A stretch of DNA of 64,000 bases from positions 4,216,001 to 4,280,000 of the forward strand of contig NZ_CP065053.1 of the NCBI RefSeq assembly GCF_015689335.1. The letters run 5' to 3'. Origin of the DNA: Massilia antarctica. Lineage in GTDB: Bacteria > Pseudomonadota > Gammaproteobacteria > Burkholderiales > Burkholderiaceae_D. Under the pieces are notes generated by a model. That model had not been told where the DNA came from and made no database searches. It saw nothing but the letters and a program-made list of their open reading frames with translations. This document shows, one piece after another, positions 18,158 to 26,924 of this stretch. Both the position numbers and the translations under genes were made by a program. Numbering within the stretch: position 1 is the first letter of the stretch; each line of letters opens with the position of its first letter.

Positions 18158-19660
18158 TCAAGCAAGCAGTTCGAGCTTGTGCAGCAGGCGCCGCAGCGGT
18201 TCGGTCGGCGTTTTGAGCAGGGCGGCGCAGCGCGCTACGTTGCCATGGCTGGCCGCCAGCGCGCGCCTGATTTCATCGACCGCGATGTGATCGGCGCGCC
18301 GTATGTCGGGATGCCGCTCGAGCAGCTTGTACAGGGTGGGGCGCGACATCCCGAGCGACAGCGCCGCGCTCTGGATGGTCCATGCATGCTGGGCCATCGC
18401 GTTGAAAATGTCTGCTTCGCTTAACTGGGACGGCTTGCGGCGCGCCTGCGGCGCCTGGCCCGCGAGCTGCCCGGAGGGCTCAGGCGGCGCACCGGCTGAG
18501 CGCCCGGCTGGCAATCGCACCAGCTGCTCGAACTGCGGCAGCGCGCCGGCGTCGAGCATGAGGATGGCGCGCTGCAATGCATGGACCAGCTGGCGGATGT
18601 TGCCGGGCCAGTCGTAGCAGGCCAGCTGGGCGACCAGCGCGCAGGGCAGGCGCATGCCGGCTTCCTTCCCCAGCACATGCAGGATGAGCACGCCCATATC
18701 CTCGCGCCGGGCGCGCAGCGGCGGCAGTTGAATGACAAAGCCTTCCAGGCGGCGCAGCAGCGCCTGGTTGAAGCCGGCCGCGTCGAGTTGCTGGTCGGTG
18801 GCGGCGATCAGGCGCGCTGTCGCATGCCGGTCCTGCGCCGCTCCCAGCGGCCGGTAGTCGCCGCCCTCCAGCACGCGCAGCAGCATCGGCTGCACGCCGG
18901 CCGGCGCATTGCCTATTTCGTCCAGAAACAAGGTTGCGCCGTCGGCCTCGGCGAACCAGCCTTTGCGCTCGGCCTGCGCCCCGGTATAGGCACCCTTGGC
19001 GGCGCCGAACAGGTCGGCGCAGGCCAGCGACTCGTTCAGTGCCGCCATGTTGACCGTCACCAGCCTGGCCGTGGCGCGCCGGCCGAGCGCATGGATGGCG
19101 CGCGCGGCGATTTCCTTGCCGGTGCCGGTTTCGCCCAGCAGCAATACCGGCATCTCGTTCGACGCGGCCATGGCGACCTGGTCGCGCAGGGCAATGGCGG
19201 CGCTGCCGACACCGACCAGGGCGGGCATGCGATTGCGTTTCGGAAGCACGGTCATCCAGTGCAGGCAAAGCAGCACCGCGCGGCCAAGCGCGAGGATCTG
19301 GCCGTCGCGCAGCTGGTCCGCCGCCAGGCTGACCTTGTCGTGCAACTGGCGGCCATTCAATTCGACGACCATGCGCGAGTCGGGAAGATGCAGCGAAACA
19401 CCGTCGAGCGCGTCGCGCACGATACGCAGGGGCTCGCGCGAAATTCCCATGTGGCCCAGGGGCAGCTCATCGGCCCCGGCCAGGCTGAACGAGGGCGCAT
19501 ACCGGCTCAGTTCCACGGCCTCGCCTTGCACACCAGTGACGAACTGCGCACCGATGCGTTCGGGATCCGGGTGCCAGACGATGGTCAACGCCAGCAAGGG
19601 GCGGTCGGCGCCATCCGGATGCGACAGCGGCGATGTCAAGGTGCGATTGTTATCGGTCAT
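18158..19660 (-). CDS. Sigma54-dependent activator with N-terminal FHA domain and twin Fis-type HTH
   Basis: 500 residues. The N-terminal ~130 residues resemble an FHA domain (SRYAPSFSLAG, then SREP and VELNGRQLHD). AAA+ domain ~165-385: Walker A GETGTGKE, the sigma54 loop as GAYTGA, DGATLFLDEIGN and the arginine finger region LLRRLEGF. The C-terminus has two Fis-like helices-turn-helices in tandem (AALSLGMSRPTLYKLL and ARCAALLKTPTEPLRRLL). Instead of a receiver, the FHA domain suggests control by protein phosphorylation, and a Ser/Thr kinase is encoded 450 bases away. ATG 19660 is preferred over a TTG nine bases upstream. A consensus sigma54 promoter at 19849 lies in the divergent region. 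Confidence 0.9.
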   Translation of the reverse strand: MTDNNRTLTSPLSHPDGADRPLLALTIVWHPDPERIGAQFVTGVQGEAVELSRYAPSFSLAGADELPLGHMGISREPLRIVRDALDGVSLHLPDSRMVVELNGRQLHDKVSLAADQLRDGQILALGRAVLLCLHWMTVLPKRNRMPALVGVGSAAIALRDQVAMAASNEMPVLLLGETGTGKEIAARAIHALGRRATARLVTVNMAALNESLACADLFGAAKGAYTGAQAERKGWFAEADGATLFLDEIGNAPAGVQPMLLRVLEGGDYRPLGAAQDRHATARLIAATDQQLDAAGFNQALLRRLEGFVIQLPPLRARREDMGVLILHVLGKEAGMRLPCALVAQLACYDWPGNIRQLVHALQRAILMLDAGALPQFEQLVRLPAGRSAGAPPEPSGQLAGQAPQARRKPSQLSEADIFNAMAQHAWTIQSAALSLGMSRPTLYKLLERHPDIRRADHIAVDEIRRALAASHGNVARCAALLKTPTEPLRRLLHKLELLA

Positions 19661-19700
19661 GGCCAGCAATCCCCGGACAGCCGGCTCTGGCTATCCACTA

Positions 19701-19725
19701 TGTAAAACCTATGTCAAATTTTACA
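19701..19725. promoter_or_regulatory. Inverted repeat, candidate activator/autoregulatory site
   Basis: TGTAAAA (19701-19707) and TTTTACA (19719-19725) form a perfect inverted repeat spaced by 11 bases. It is ~125 bases upstream of the sigma54 promoter at 19849, a typical distance for an enhancer-binding site. It also overlaps a minus-strand TTGACA at 19717-19712, so it could control the activator gene itself. Confidence 0.45.
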
Positions 19726-19848
19726 CACTTTTCACACCCTGTTGCATGAATTGGCTTGCGCTGCCGGCCATGCCAGGACGCTGACCGCCCTGTGCCGCCA
19801 CGCGCGCCCCGCAATGCTGCCCATCGGCAGCGCGGCGCGCTGGCGGCA

Positions 19849-19864
19849 TGGCACGTCCCTTGCA
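19849..19864 (+). promoter_or_regulatory. Consensus sigma54 (-24/-12) promoter
   Basis: TGGCACGTCCCTTGCA matches the RpoN consensus TGGCACG-N4-TTGCA at every conserved position, with GG and GC separated by exactly 10 bases. Transcription would start near 19875 and run into the gene at 19975 with a ~100-base leader. Confidence 0.8.
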
Positions 19865-19974
19865 ACAGCAAGAGCAAGCGCGCCAGGAATGCGGCAGCGA
19901 CCGGTCCCGCCGGACGGCTGCGCGCATTCAAGCGCGACGAGTACTTCGCTCACCATCTTTCGAGGAGATATACC

Positions 19975-20379
19975 ATGTCCAATCCCCTGCTCGTGGCAGT
20001 TGCCAACGCAACGCAGTATGCCGCCACCCTGACGTCGACCAATAATTCGCCTAAGGACAATTCGCAGTTTTCCTTGTTTTCCACCGGCTTTACTGGCGGA
20101 ACGGACAAGGATAACATCAAGATTCCGCAGTGCTCAGGCCCGCAATGGTATGAGGGCCACCACATCCTGATTACCGGCCAGGACGCCAACGGCGTGGTCA
20201 TGTGGACCGTGTCGCTGTGGTCCAACGACCAGAACAACGCCGTCTTGTACTGGAATAACACCGATGGCTATAGCGAAAATAATCCATTGCCGGGCACGGG
20301 CGGAGGCCAGGTGATTTCCACCTTGTTTATCGGGTTCGATCCCAGCGGTAATCTGTTCGTCCACGCAAACAGCTATTAA
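19975..20379 (+). CDS. Unknown 134-aa protein driven by a sigma54 promoter
   Basis: Not recognised. 134 residues, no signal peptide or membrane helix, rich in Asn, Gly, Ser, Thr and aromatic residues (e.g. WYEGHHILITGQ, WTVSLWSNDQNN, VLYWNNTDGYS), which suggests a compact beta-sandwich. A strong GAGGAGA ribosome-binding site and the upstream sigma54 promoter point to high, tightly regulated expression. The next gene in the same direction is 150 bases away and has an equally strong ribosome-binding site. Similarity to pore-forming or lectin-like beta proteins is only a stylistic impression. Confidence 0.65.
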   Translation: MSNPLLVAVANATQYAATLTSTNNSPKDNSQFSLFSTGFTGGTDKDNIKIPQCSGPQWYEGHHILITGQDANGVVMWTVSLWSNDQNNAVLYWNNTDGYSENNPLPGTGGGQVISTLFIGFDPSGNLFVHANSY

Positions 20380-20529
20380 TCGCTGTGTCATGGCATGCCC
20401 TGCGGCCGCGCCGTCGGAGGCGGTGCCGTTGAAAACCGCACGCATCGACCAGTGCGCGCGATTTTCCAGCTACCGCAACACCGCTCGTCGAGCCCGCACC
20501 TTTTTCCAGGTACTCTGAGGAGGATCATC

Positions 20530-21648
20530 ATGAACAAGTCATATCTTGCCGAGTCGACGCCCGCCAGCCACAGCGCTAACGCCAGCGATGCCGTCACCTC
20601 GGCCAATCCGCAAATGAATGACGTCCAGGCGCTATTCAAGGCTTTTCCCGCCAAGGTGGCGCGCCAATATTATGAGTGCAAGGAATTGCCGACCGGGCCT
20701 TTCGGCATGATCGCATCGCACTTCAAGGGCGTGGCGGCGTTCGGCGGCAAGCTGATTTTTTCGCATACCGACCTGGACCTCTTGCCCCCGGCCTTCAACG
20801 GAAAATACCTGACCGGCGACATCATACGTTCAGGCGATCAGGGAGAGATCGACCACGTGGGCGACACCGCGCACCCCGGCTGGTGCCATCCGTGCGGCAT
20901 CCAGGCATGCGGCAGCTTCCTTGCGATGGGAATACAAAAGTCGGCCACCGGCACCGGAGTCCAGTCCGCCATCGAGATCTACGACATGCGCAACGCGCTG
21001 CTCGGTCAGCCCATCGTTTTGCTGGGAACGATCACCAGGTTCACGGACGGCATCAATGGCGTCGCCATGACGAAACAGGCCGGCCCGGACGGCAAGTATA
21101 TCGTTGCCGGCGTCAACGGCTCTTCCTTGACGGTGTACACATCGACGACCTCGTCGTTGCTGCCGTTCGGGGACACGCGCTTTGTCGAAGTCCTTCAGGC
21201 CAACGATTTTCCCGCGTCCGGGGCCGGCCTTGCGCTCATTACCCAGGCCGACGGCGCCATTTTTTTGATATCGATGAATGCCGATGACGACGGTGCCCAT
21301 TCCCAGATCGCCCTGTACGCCCTCGATCTCGACTGCGCGACCCCGACGTGTACCCAATTGGCCGAGAAAGCGATGCCGGTTCCGGGGATGAGCGAATCGC
21401 TGACCATACTGGAAAGCTACATCGCAACCATCGATCCTCCGTGGGGACCCATCCTTTCGCAATTGCTCGCTTTCGGGAACCCCGTGCTCAACAGCTCGTT
21501 CCGCTGGGGCAGGGGGCTGTCGATCACCTCTCCCGATAGCATCGAGATCTACGCGACCGACCGCAATGTTCTCCCGCTGTCGCACATACCGCAAATCGAC
21601 TCGCAAAAGGATTTCTCGGTGGTGGTCTGGAGCAGCGCGCATGCGTGA
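20530..21648 (+). CDS. Unknown 372-aa protein, possibly beta-propeller-like
   Basis: Not recognised. 372 residues without a signal peptide. Repeating strand patterns (FGGKLIFSHTDL, KYIVAGVNGSSLTVYTST, GAIFLISMNADD, SQIALYALDLD) suggest a propeller or other repetitive beta fold. A cysteine cluster WCHPCGIQAC lies near residue 120. A GAGGAGGAT box precedes the ATG at 20530. It follows the 134-aa gene and is probably in the same sigma54-driven unit, as I saw no consensus sigma54 site directly upstream of it. A strong terminator follows. Confidence 0.7.
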   Translation: MNKSYLAESTPASHSANASDAVTSANPQMNDVQALFKAFPAKVARQYYECKELPTGPFGMIASHFKGVAAFGGKLIFSHTDLDLLPPAFNGKYLTGDIIRSGDQGEIDHVGDTAHPGWCHPCGIQACGSFLAMGIQKSATGTGVQSAIEIYDMRNALLGQPIVLLGTITRFTDGINGVAMTKQAGPDGKYIVAGVNGSSLTVYTSTTSSLLPFGDTRFVEVLQANDFPASGAGLALITQADGAIFLISMNADDDGAHSQIALYALDLDCATPTCTQLAEKAMPVPGMSESLTILESYIATIDPPWGPILSQLLAFGNPVLNSSFRWGRGLSITSPDSIEIYATDRNVLPLSHIPQIDSQKDFSVVVWSSAHA

Positions 21649-21697
21649 CTGCTGCTGCCAGCCCCGGCACGGTTCTGATCGCGGCAAAGCGACGGGT

Positions 21698-21739
21698 AAA
21701 AAAAACGCTCGCTCCCATTGCCGGCAGCGAGCGTTTTTT
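21698..21739. terminator. Bidirectional intrinsic terminator
   Basis: An A-run, the stem ACGCTCGCT, a 12-base loop, the complementary AGCGAGCGT and a T-run form a terminator that works on both strands. It sits between the converging genes ending at 21648 and 21757. Confidence 0.9.
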
Positions 21740-21756
21740 GGAACCGCAACAGCCGC

Positions 21757-23640
21757 TTATTTATAGACGACTTGCGCCTTCAGGTTGGGCAGCACTTTCT
21801 TGGAAAACGCCTTGTATTCTTCCGCGATGGCCGGGGCGCAGACGTTGCCGCGGGTGTGGTCGTCGACCTCGCGCGTGACCGTGAGCTGGTTGCCCTTGAG
21901 GCGATAGCTCGCCTTGTAGCTGATGTTGGCCGACTTGAATGTCATGTTATCGGGCACGGCCAGCACTTTCATCTTCTTCGGGAAGGTGAATACATATTCT
22001 TCCAGGCTGGCCCCGTTGGAGCAGGCAAACTCGGTCGGCGTTGCCTCATCGTCGGCGCCAACCGCCGTGAAACGCGCGACCGGCGCGCTGCTGACGAACA
22101 CCGGATGAATGACAAAGGCGCCCGCGCCAGGGAACTGGGTGAAGTTCTTGAACTCGAAACTGGCCTTGTAATTGAGGGTATTGGTCAAGGCGGCCGGATC
22201 GTCGCCTTCGAACTTGCCCGTTCCGGTATAGCCCATGCCCCTCAACACGTTCTTGACCATGTCGTCCATGTTTTCCTTGCTGGCGTTGCGCAGGCCTTCG
22301 CGCAGGCCGAGGGCATACTGGCCCTTGAGCGCCACGTCCACGCTGCCGCTCACCGAACCGTCATCGTTGATCCTGATGCGCGTTTTCATGGTCTGGACAT
22401 TCGACCCCGCTGGCGCGGCCGGGGTTTTCAAGCCTTCCTTGAAACCGTCGACCATCAAGGCCGGCTTGTCCTGCGAACTGTAGGGCAGCATGCCGAATGG
22501 AGTGGAGTCCGAGGTCGAGTCGACGAACAGGTCGAACGCCGGCAAGTAGTTGATCACGTGATTGACGCGCGATACCACCGGCACCTTGGCCAGTCGATAG
22601 CCGCTGCCCGCGTTGATCAGCGCTTGCGTGCTGTCGATCTTCCTGGCTGCCAGCAGCGCTTGCAGCAAGGTGGCGTGGTCCTTGCAATCGCCCATCTTGT
22701 TTTTCAGGATGAAGGAAATGTCGTGCGGGACCACGGCGCCTGTACCGATGCAGTTGCCGGCGTAGGTGATGTTGGTGGACACCCAGTCGTACAGGGCGCG
22801 CGCGGTGTCGCGCGGGGTCTTCTGGTCCTTGGCGATCTGGTCCGCCAGTGCCTGGACTTCCTCGCTGACGGCCGCTTTCGGCGTGGCGCGCGCGCCGTAG
22901 GCCTGGGCGATGTCGGCATACGACTTGAAGGTCGAAAACGCCAGGCCCGGCAGGGTATCGACGTCGAACACCGAGTAATCGTTGCGCTTGTCTTTCAGCG
23001 GTACCTTGTTGGAAAAGGTCCACGACAGTTCCTTGCGGCCGTTCTTTTCGGTGCTGGAATCCGGGGTCAGTTCGCGCACGTCGAGCTGGGCCGCGAGCGC
23101 GGCCGGATAGTCGAGCGTGATTTTGGCGTCATCGTAAGCGGTGCCGCGGTTGAAGTATTGAACGATCGAGTACTGCTTCGGAAACATCGGTTCGGTCTGC
23201 GTCAACTTGTACGAAAAACCGACGGTGTCGCCGACCGCCACTTCCGGGAACACCACCGTGAGGGTGGTGCGGTCGGAATACACCGGCGCATCCTTGGCAT
23301 TGCCGGTATTGGTTTCGACCTGGAAATTCGATTTCGGCGCGTCGATGCGGCGCCCGTCCGCCTTGATGGTGTAGGCGCTCAGCACTTCGGCTTTTTCAAT
23401 GCTGGTGCTGTACGAGATCGAGGTTTCCTTGGCGCTGGACAGGGCTTTTTCCTTGAGCACTTTCATTGCCCAGTCGTGCGTTTCGCTGCTGGTGTAGTCG
23501 TCGTTGAGCGAATACCTGACGTGATAGCGTTCGAGGCGGGTGTACAGCTCCGCCGGCTCCCCGGCCGGGGCGGCGCCGGCCGCGCTGGCGGGCAGGGTGA
23601 ACATCAACAATGCTGCGGTATGCAGTAATCTGGCTTTCAA
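21757..23640 (-). CDS. Periplasmic DUF3857/transglutaminase-like protein
   Basis: 627 residues. Signal peptide (KARLLHTAALLMFTLPASA), an N-terminal DUF3857-like beta domain (~30-230), then a transglutaminase-like core with the Cys in KMGDCKDHATLL, the His in VNHVINYLP and the Asp in LFVDSTS, so the triad is complete. A further beta domain follows. Substrate unknown; members are exported and often membrane-associated peptidase-like enzymes. I prefer the TTG at 23640, which begins the signal peptide and is preceded by GTGGAGA; an in-frame ATG at 23691 would add a polar extension before it. Confidence 0.85.
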   Translation of the reverse strand: MKARLLHTAALLMFTLPASAAGAAPAGEPAELYTRLERYHVRYSLNDDYTSSETHDWAMKVLKEKALSSAKETSISYSTSIEKAEVLSAYTIKADGRRIDAPKSNFQVETNTGNAKDAPVYSDRTTLTVVFPEVAVGDTVGFSYKLTQTEPMFPKQYSIVQYFNRGTAYDDAKITLDYPAALAAQLDVRELTPDSSTEKNGRKELSWTFSNKVPLKDKRNDYSVFDVDTLPGLAFSTFKSYADIAQAYGARATPKAAVSEEVQALADQIAKDQKTPRDTARALYDWVSTNITYAGNCIGTGAVVPHDISFILKNKMGDCKDHATLLQALLAARKIDSTQALINAGSGYRLAKVPVVSRVNHVINYLPAFDLFVDSTSDSTPFGMLPYSSQDKPALMVDGFKEGLKTPAAPAGSNVQTMKTRIRINDDGSVSGSVDVALKGQYALGLREGLRNASKENMDDMVKNVLRGMGYTGTGKFEGDDPAALTNTLNYKASFEFKNFTQFPGAGAFVIHPVFVSSAPVARFTAVGADDEATPTEFACSNGASLEEYVFTFPKKMKVLAVPDNMTFKSANISYKASYRLKGNQLTVTREVDDHTRGNVCAPAIAEEYKAFSKKVLPNLKAQVVYK

Positions 23641-23746
23641 GTATTTCTCCACGTGGATTTGATCGTTCTCACAACAAATTGTTGTTTGCATGAAAACATT
23701 ATAAACCGGCACGATGGTCTTGCAAATTGACTAGTTGAATATCTTT

Positions 23747-23869
23747 CTATTTGGCTGATTTGGCAAGCTTGTCGATATGCTTGCCGCGTTGGGCGGTCTC
23801 CGGAGCGTTATTGAACGCGGCGATGCCTTCCTTCTGGTGCGGGTTGAATAAGCCGGCGCGTTCCGTGGC
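23747..23869 (-). other. Coding-like in-frame extension behind a TGA stop (40 codons)
   Basis: Directly after the TGA of the gene at 23870, the same frame stays open for 40 codons to a TAG at 23747. It reads like normal protein (GLFNPHQKEGIAAFNNAP, then RGKHIDKLAKSAK). It may be the lost C-terminus of that gene, a readthrough extension, or the remnant of another gene. Confidence 0.35.
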
Positions 23870-24412
23870 TCAGGCCTGAACCACGCTCACGCGCGCAAAG
23901 CGCAAGTTCTCGAAGACCTTGATGCGCCCCTTGAGCGGCCACCAGTCGTACAGAAAAATCTGCACCGGGCGCCACATCGCCACCCAGCCGATGATGGTCA
24001 GGCTTTCGTGGGCGATCTTGGCGCCGGGGCCGGGCATGAAGCTGGTGATGGCTTCGGCCAGCAGCAGGCAGGCGACGACGAAGACCAGGCCCACCCCCAG
24101 GCTAAGACGGCCCAGGCGCAGCAGTTGCCGCAGTTCGCCCCGCACCAGTTCGATCTTGTAACCGTAATAATTGTGGATGGCGTCGCCCACCAGCGCGTCC
24201 GCTTCGCTGGCCGATGGGAGCTGTTCGACATGGATGGTCAGGTGCAAGTGGCAATCGTGCGGCAGCGACAGCGCCCAGTTCTCGATGTAGGCCTCGCATG
24301 CACGGTCGAGGTCCTTGTTCAGGAAGGGCGTCGGATCGAGCGAGTTGAACAGCTGGCGCAGCTCGCGCACGCGCAGTTCGAGGGTATGGCTGGGATGCTG
24401 GCTGATGTGCAT
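23870..24412 (-). CDS. Small membrane protein of unknown function
   Basis: 180 residues, not recognised. The N-terminal ~95 residues are soluble and amphipathic (LELRVRELRQLFNSLDPTPF; HLHLTIHVEQLP). Two probable membrane helices follow (LSLGVGLVFVVACLLLAEAI and a weaker LTIIGWVAMWRPVQIFLYDW). It ends ARVSVVQA followed by TGA, after which the same frame remains coding-like for 40 codons. It lies divergent from a TonB receptor gene. Confidence 0.65.
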   Translation of the reverse strand: MHISQHPSHTLELRVRELRQLFNSLDPTPFLNKDLDRACEAYIENWALSLPHDCHLHLTIHVEQLPSASEADALVGDAIHNYYGYKIELVRGELRQLLRLGRLSLGVGLVFVVACLLLAEAITSFMPGPGAKIAHESLTIIGWVAMWRPVQIFLYDWWPLKGRIKVFENLRFARVSVVQA

Positions 24413-24636
24413 GGCGCGCGTTTCTCCTTGACCGCTGCGAGCCGTGCGGCGCGCAGCGATCGCCGTATTCTACCGTGCGCATCGCCGCGCCCGCTTCGGT
24501 GCTTGGGAGAGGCCGGCGAGTCATGTGAAAATTGACATTGTTGACAAAATGATCGATCATTCCGGCGCCTCATTCCTGACCGAAGGCAACGACGCGCGCA
24601 GCGCGCGCCCGCTCCAGCCTCCTGCCCCGACCCGCC

Positions 24637-26805
24637 ATGACGACGATCCCGTTTTCCCCCTTCCTCCGCGCGCCGGCAATCGCCGCCATGCTCGCCTGCG
24701 GCCAGGCCCGCGCCCAAGCGCCCGATGCGCCGGCCGCGCCTGCACCGGTGCAAGTCCAGCTGCCGCAGGTGGAGGTCGCCGCCAGCCGCGGCGATGAACG
24801 GCGCCAGTCCGGCACCTTCCGCCAGACCCTGGTCACGGCCGACCTGGCGCGCTACGGCGACGCCAGCGTGCTCGATGTGCTGCGGCGCCAGAGCGGCATT
24901 GTCGTCAACGGCGTTCCCGGTCGCAAAGGCGGCGAACTGAGCATGCGTGGCCTGGGCAGCGGCTATGTGCGCATCCTGCTCAACGGCGAAGCGGCACCGT
25001 CCGGTTTCTCGCTCGACAACCTCGCTCCCGACGTGGTCGAACGCATCGAGATCCTGGCCGTTCCCACGGTCGAGACGGGCACGCAGGCGATTGCCGGGAC
25101 CATCAATATCATCCTCAAGCGCAGCAGCGGCAAGGCCCAGCGCCAGCTGCGCGCCGGCCTGTCGCACGATAACGAACGCACCACGCCGCAGGTGTCGGGC
25201 ACCTGGAGCGACCAGCACGATGCGCTGGCGTGGCTGGTGACGGGGGCGCTGCGCCGCCTGAGCGGCGACGAAACCTTCCTGACCCGCACCGAGGGCAGGG
25301 ACGAGCAGGGCCCGCTGCTGCGCCGCATGGCGCAGTTCAACCAGGATCGCGGCTGGAACTGGAATCTTGCGCCGCGCATCAGCAGGAAGTTCGGCGCCGA
25401 CGGTTCGCTGGCGCTGCAAAGCTATCTGTCCGGGATCGACTACGATAGTGCCGGCCGCGGCCACACCGATTTCCTGCGGGGGCCGCCGACGCCGTATGCC
25501 AGCGAAACCTACACCAGCCACGGTTCGGCGCTGACCATGCGCAATAACCTGAGCTGGCTGGCCACCCTGGGCGAGCGCAGCAAGCTGGAAGCGAAAGTGG
25601 GCGCGACCTACGGGCGCACGGAAGCGGCCAGCGGCGTCGATTTTGCCGATGTGCACAAGCGCCAGGACACCGCGCGCGACAACCACAGCCACGGCGTGAC
25701 GGCCTCGGCCAAGCTGCGCAGCGTCTACAACGACAAACATGCGGTGGTGGCCGGCGTGGAATTCCAGCGCGACCGCGATGAAGTGAACCGCGCCGATGCG
25801 ATCGATGGCCGCTCCCAGCTCGACCAGGCCGGCACCGGCTTCCAGGTCGACAGCCGGCGCACGGCGCTGTACGCGCAGGATGAATGGGATATCGCCGCGC
25901 GGGTGGCGCTGTACCTCGGCCTGCGCTGGGAGCGGGTGATGCTGCGCAGCGCGAACAATCTCGGCCAGCAGGCCGACTTCGGCAAGGCCATGGTCAGCCC
26001 GGTGCTGCAGACGGTCTGGCGCCTGCCCGGCAGCAAATCGGACCAGCTGCGCCTGGGGCTGGCGCGCACCTGGAGGGTGCCGTCGGGCGAACTCCTGATC
26101 GCGGGGCGCAGCCTGTCCTTGGTGAACACGGTGACGCGGCCCGACACCGGCGGCAACCCGAACCTGCGGCCCGAGCGCGCGCTGGGCCTCGACCTGGCCC
26201 TGGAACACTACCTGAGCCAGGATGGCATGGTCAGCGCCGGCCTGTTCACGCGCCGCATCGATGACGTGACCCTGACCCGCACCGTGTCCGAGGACGGACG
26301 CTGGGTGGCGCGCCCGGTCAACAGCGGCCAGGCGCAGGCGCGCGGCATCACGCTCGATACCAAGTTCAAGCTGCCGCAGTTGCTCGCCGGCGCCCCCGCG
26401 CTCGACCTGCGCGCCTCGCTCGCGCGCACCTGGTCGTCGGTCGAGGCGGTGCCGGGCCCGGACAACCGGATCGGCAGCCAGGCGCCGCTGTCGGTCAATA
26501 TCGGCGGCGACTACAGCTTCACCTCGGCGCCGGTGACGGCCGGGGCGACCTTCGCTTATGCCCGCAATGGCGCGGTGCGCCTGTCGCGCTACGAAACGGC
26601 CGCCGAGTCCGACAAGCGCGTGGTGGAGGGCTACCTGTTGTGGAAACTCACATCCAAGGCCCAGCTGCGCCTGAGCGCGACGAACCTGTTGCATGAGGAC
26701 GACGTCAAGCGCTCCGCTTATGCGGGCGAGTCCTTGTTGCAAACCAAAACGGTGACCGCGCCCACCTGCACGGTGCTGCGCGCGATGCTGGAACTGAAGT
26801 TGTGA
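24637..26805 (+). CDS. TonB-dependent outer-membrane receptor (722 aa)
   Basis: Signal peptide, then a plug domain (~40-165) with VEVAASRG, DVLRRQSGIVVNGV, LSMRGLGSGYVRILLNGE and RIEILAVPTVETGTQAIAGT. The ~550-residue beta-barrel ends ...LRAMLELKL, as expected for BAM-assembled receptors. Ligand cannot be read from sequence. The plug resembles siderophore/heme or peptide-type receptors of FecA style, without an N-terminal signalling domain. It is the first of two consecutive TonB receptors and is divergent from the small membrane protein gene. Confidence 0.88.
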   Translation: MTTIPFSPFLRAPAIAAMLACGQARAQAPDAPAAPAPVQVQLPQVEVAASRGDERRQSGTFRQTLVTADLARYGDASVLDVLRRQSGIVVNGVPGRKGGELSMRGLGSGYVRILLNGEAAPSGFSLDNLAPDVVERIEILAVPTVETGTQAIAGTINIILKRSSGKAQRQLRAGLSHDNERTTPQVSGTWSDQHDALAWLVTGALRRLSGDETFLTRTEGRDEQGPLLRRMAQFNQDRGWNWNLAPRISRKFGADGSLALQSYLSGIDYDSAGRGHTDFLRGPPTPYASETYTSHGSALTMRNNLSWLATLGERSKLEAKVGATYGRTEAASGVDFADVHKRQDTARDNHSHGVTASAKLRSVYNDKHAVVAGVEFQRDRDEVNRADAIDGRSQLDQAGTGFQVDSRRTALYAQDEWDIAARVALYLGLRWERVMLRSANNLGQQADFGKAMVSPVLQTVWRLPGSKSDQLRLGLARTWRVPSGELLIAGRSLSLVNTVTRPDTGGNPNLRPERALGLDLALEHYLSQDGMVSAGLFTRRIDDVTLTRTVSEDGRWVARPVNSGQAQARGITLDTKFKLPQLLAGAPALDLRASLARTWSSVEAVPGPDNRIGSQAPLSVNIGGDYSFTSAPVTAGATFAYARNGAVRLSRYETAAESDKRVVEGYLLWKLTSKAQLRLSATNLLHEDDVKRSAYAGESLLQTKTVTAPTCTVLRAMLELKL

Positions 26806-26924
26806 GCCGGTAGGTCCTGGCTGATTTTTTCAGATAAGCAAAGTCGGTAATCTTCGTGTTCAGGCAGGCGTGGCGTCTGTACACTTTTTGGCATGCGGTA
26901 TCAATAAACGGATTGGGAATGGTA

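Noticed and set aside
20391..20406. Second sigma54-like site before the 372-aa gene (TGGCATGCCCTGCGG)
   Set aside because: The GG-to-GC spacing is wrong for RpoN and the -12 element is poor.
24319..26742. 807-codon minus-strand open frame
   Set aside because: Antisense shadow of the TonB receptor at 24637, which has signal peptide, plug motifs and barrel.
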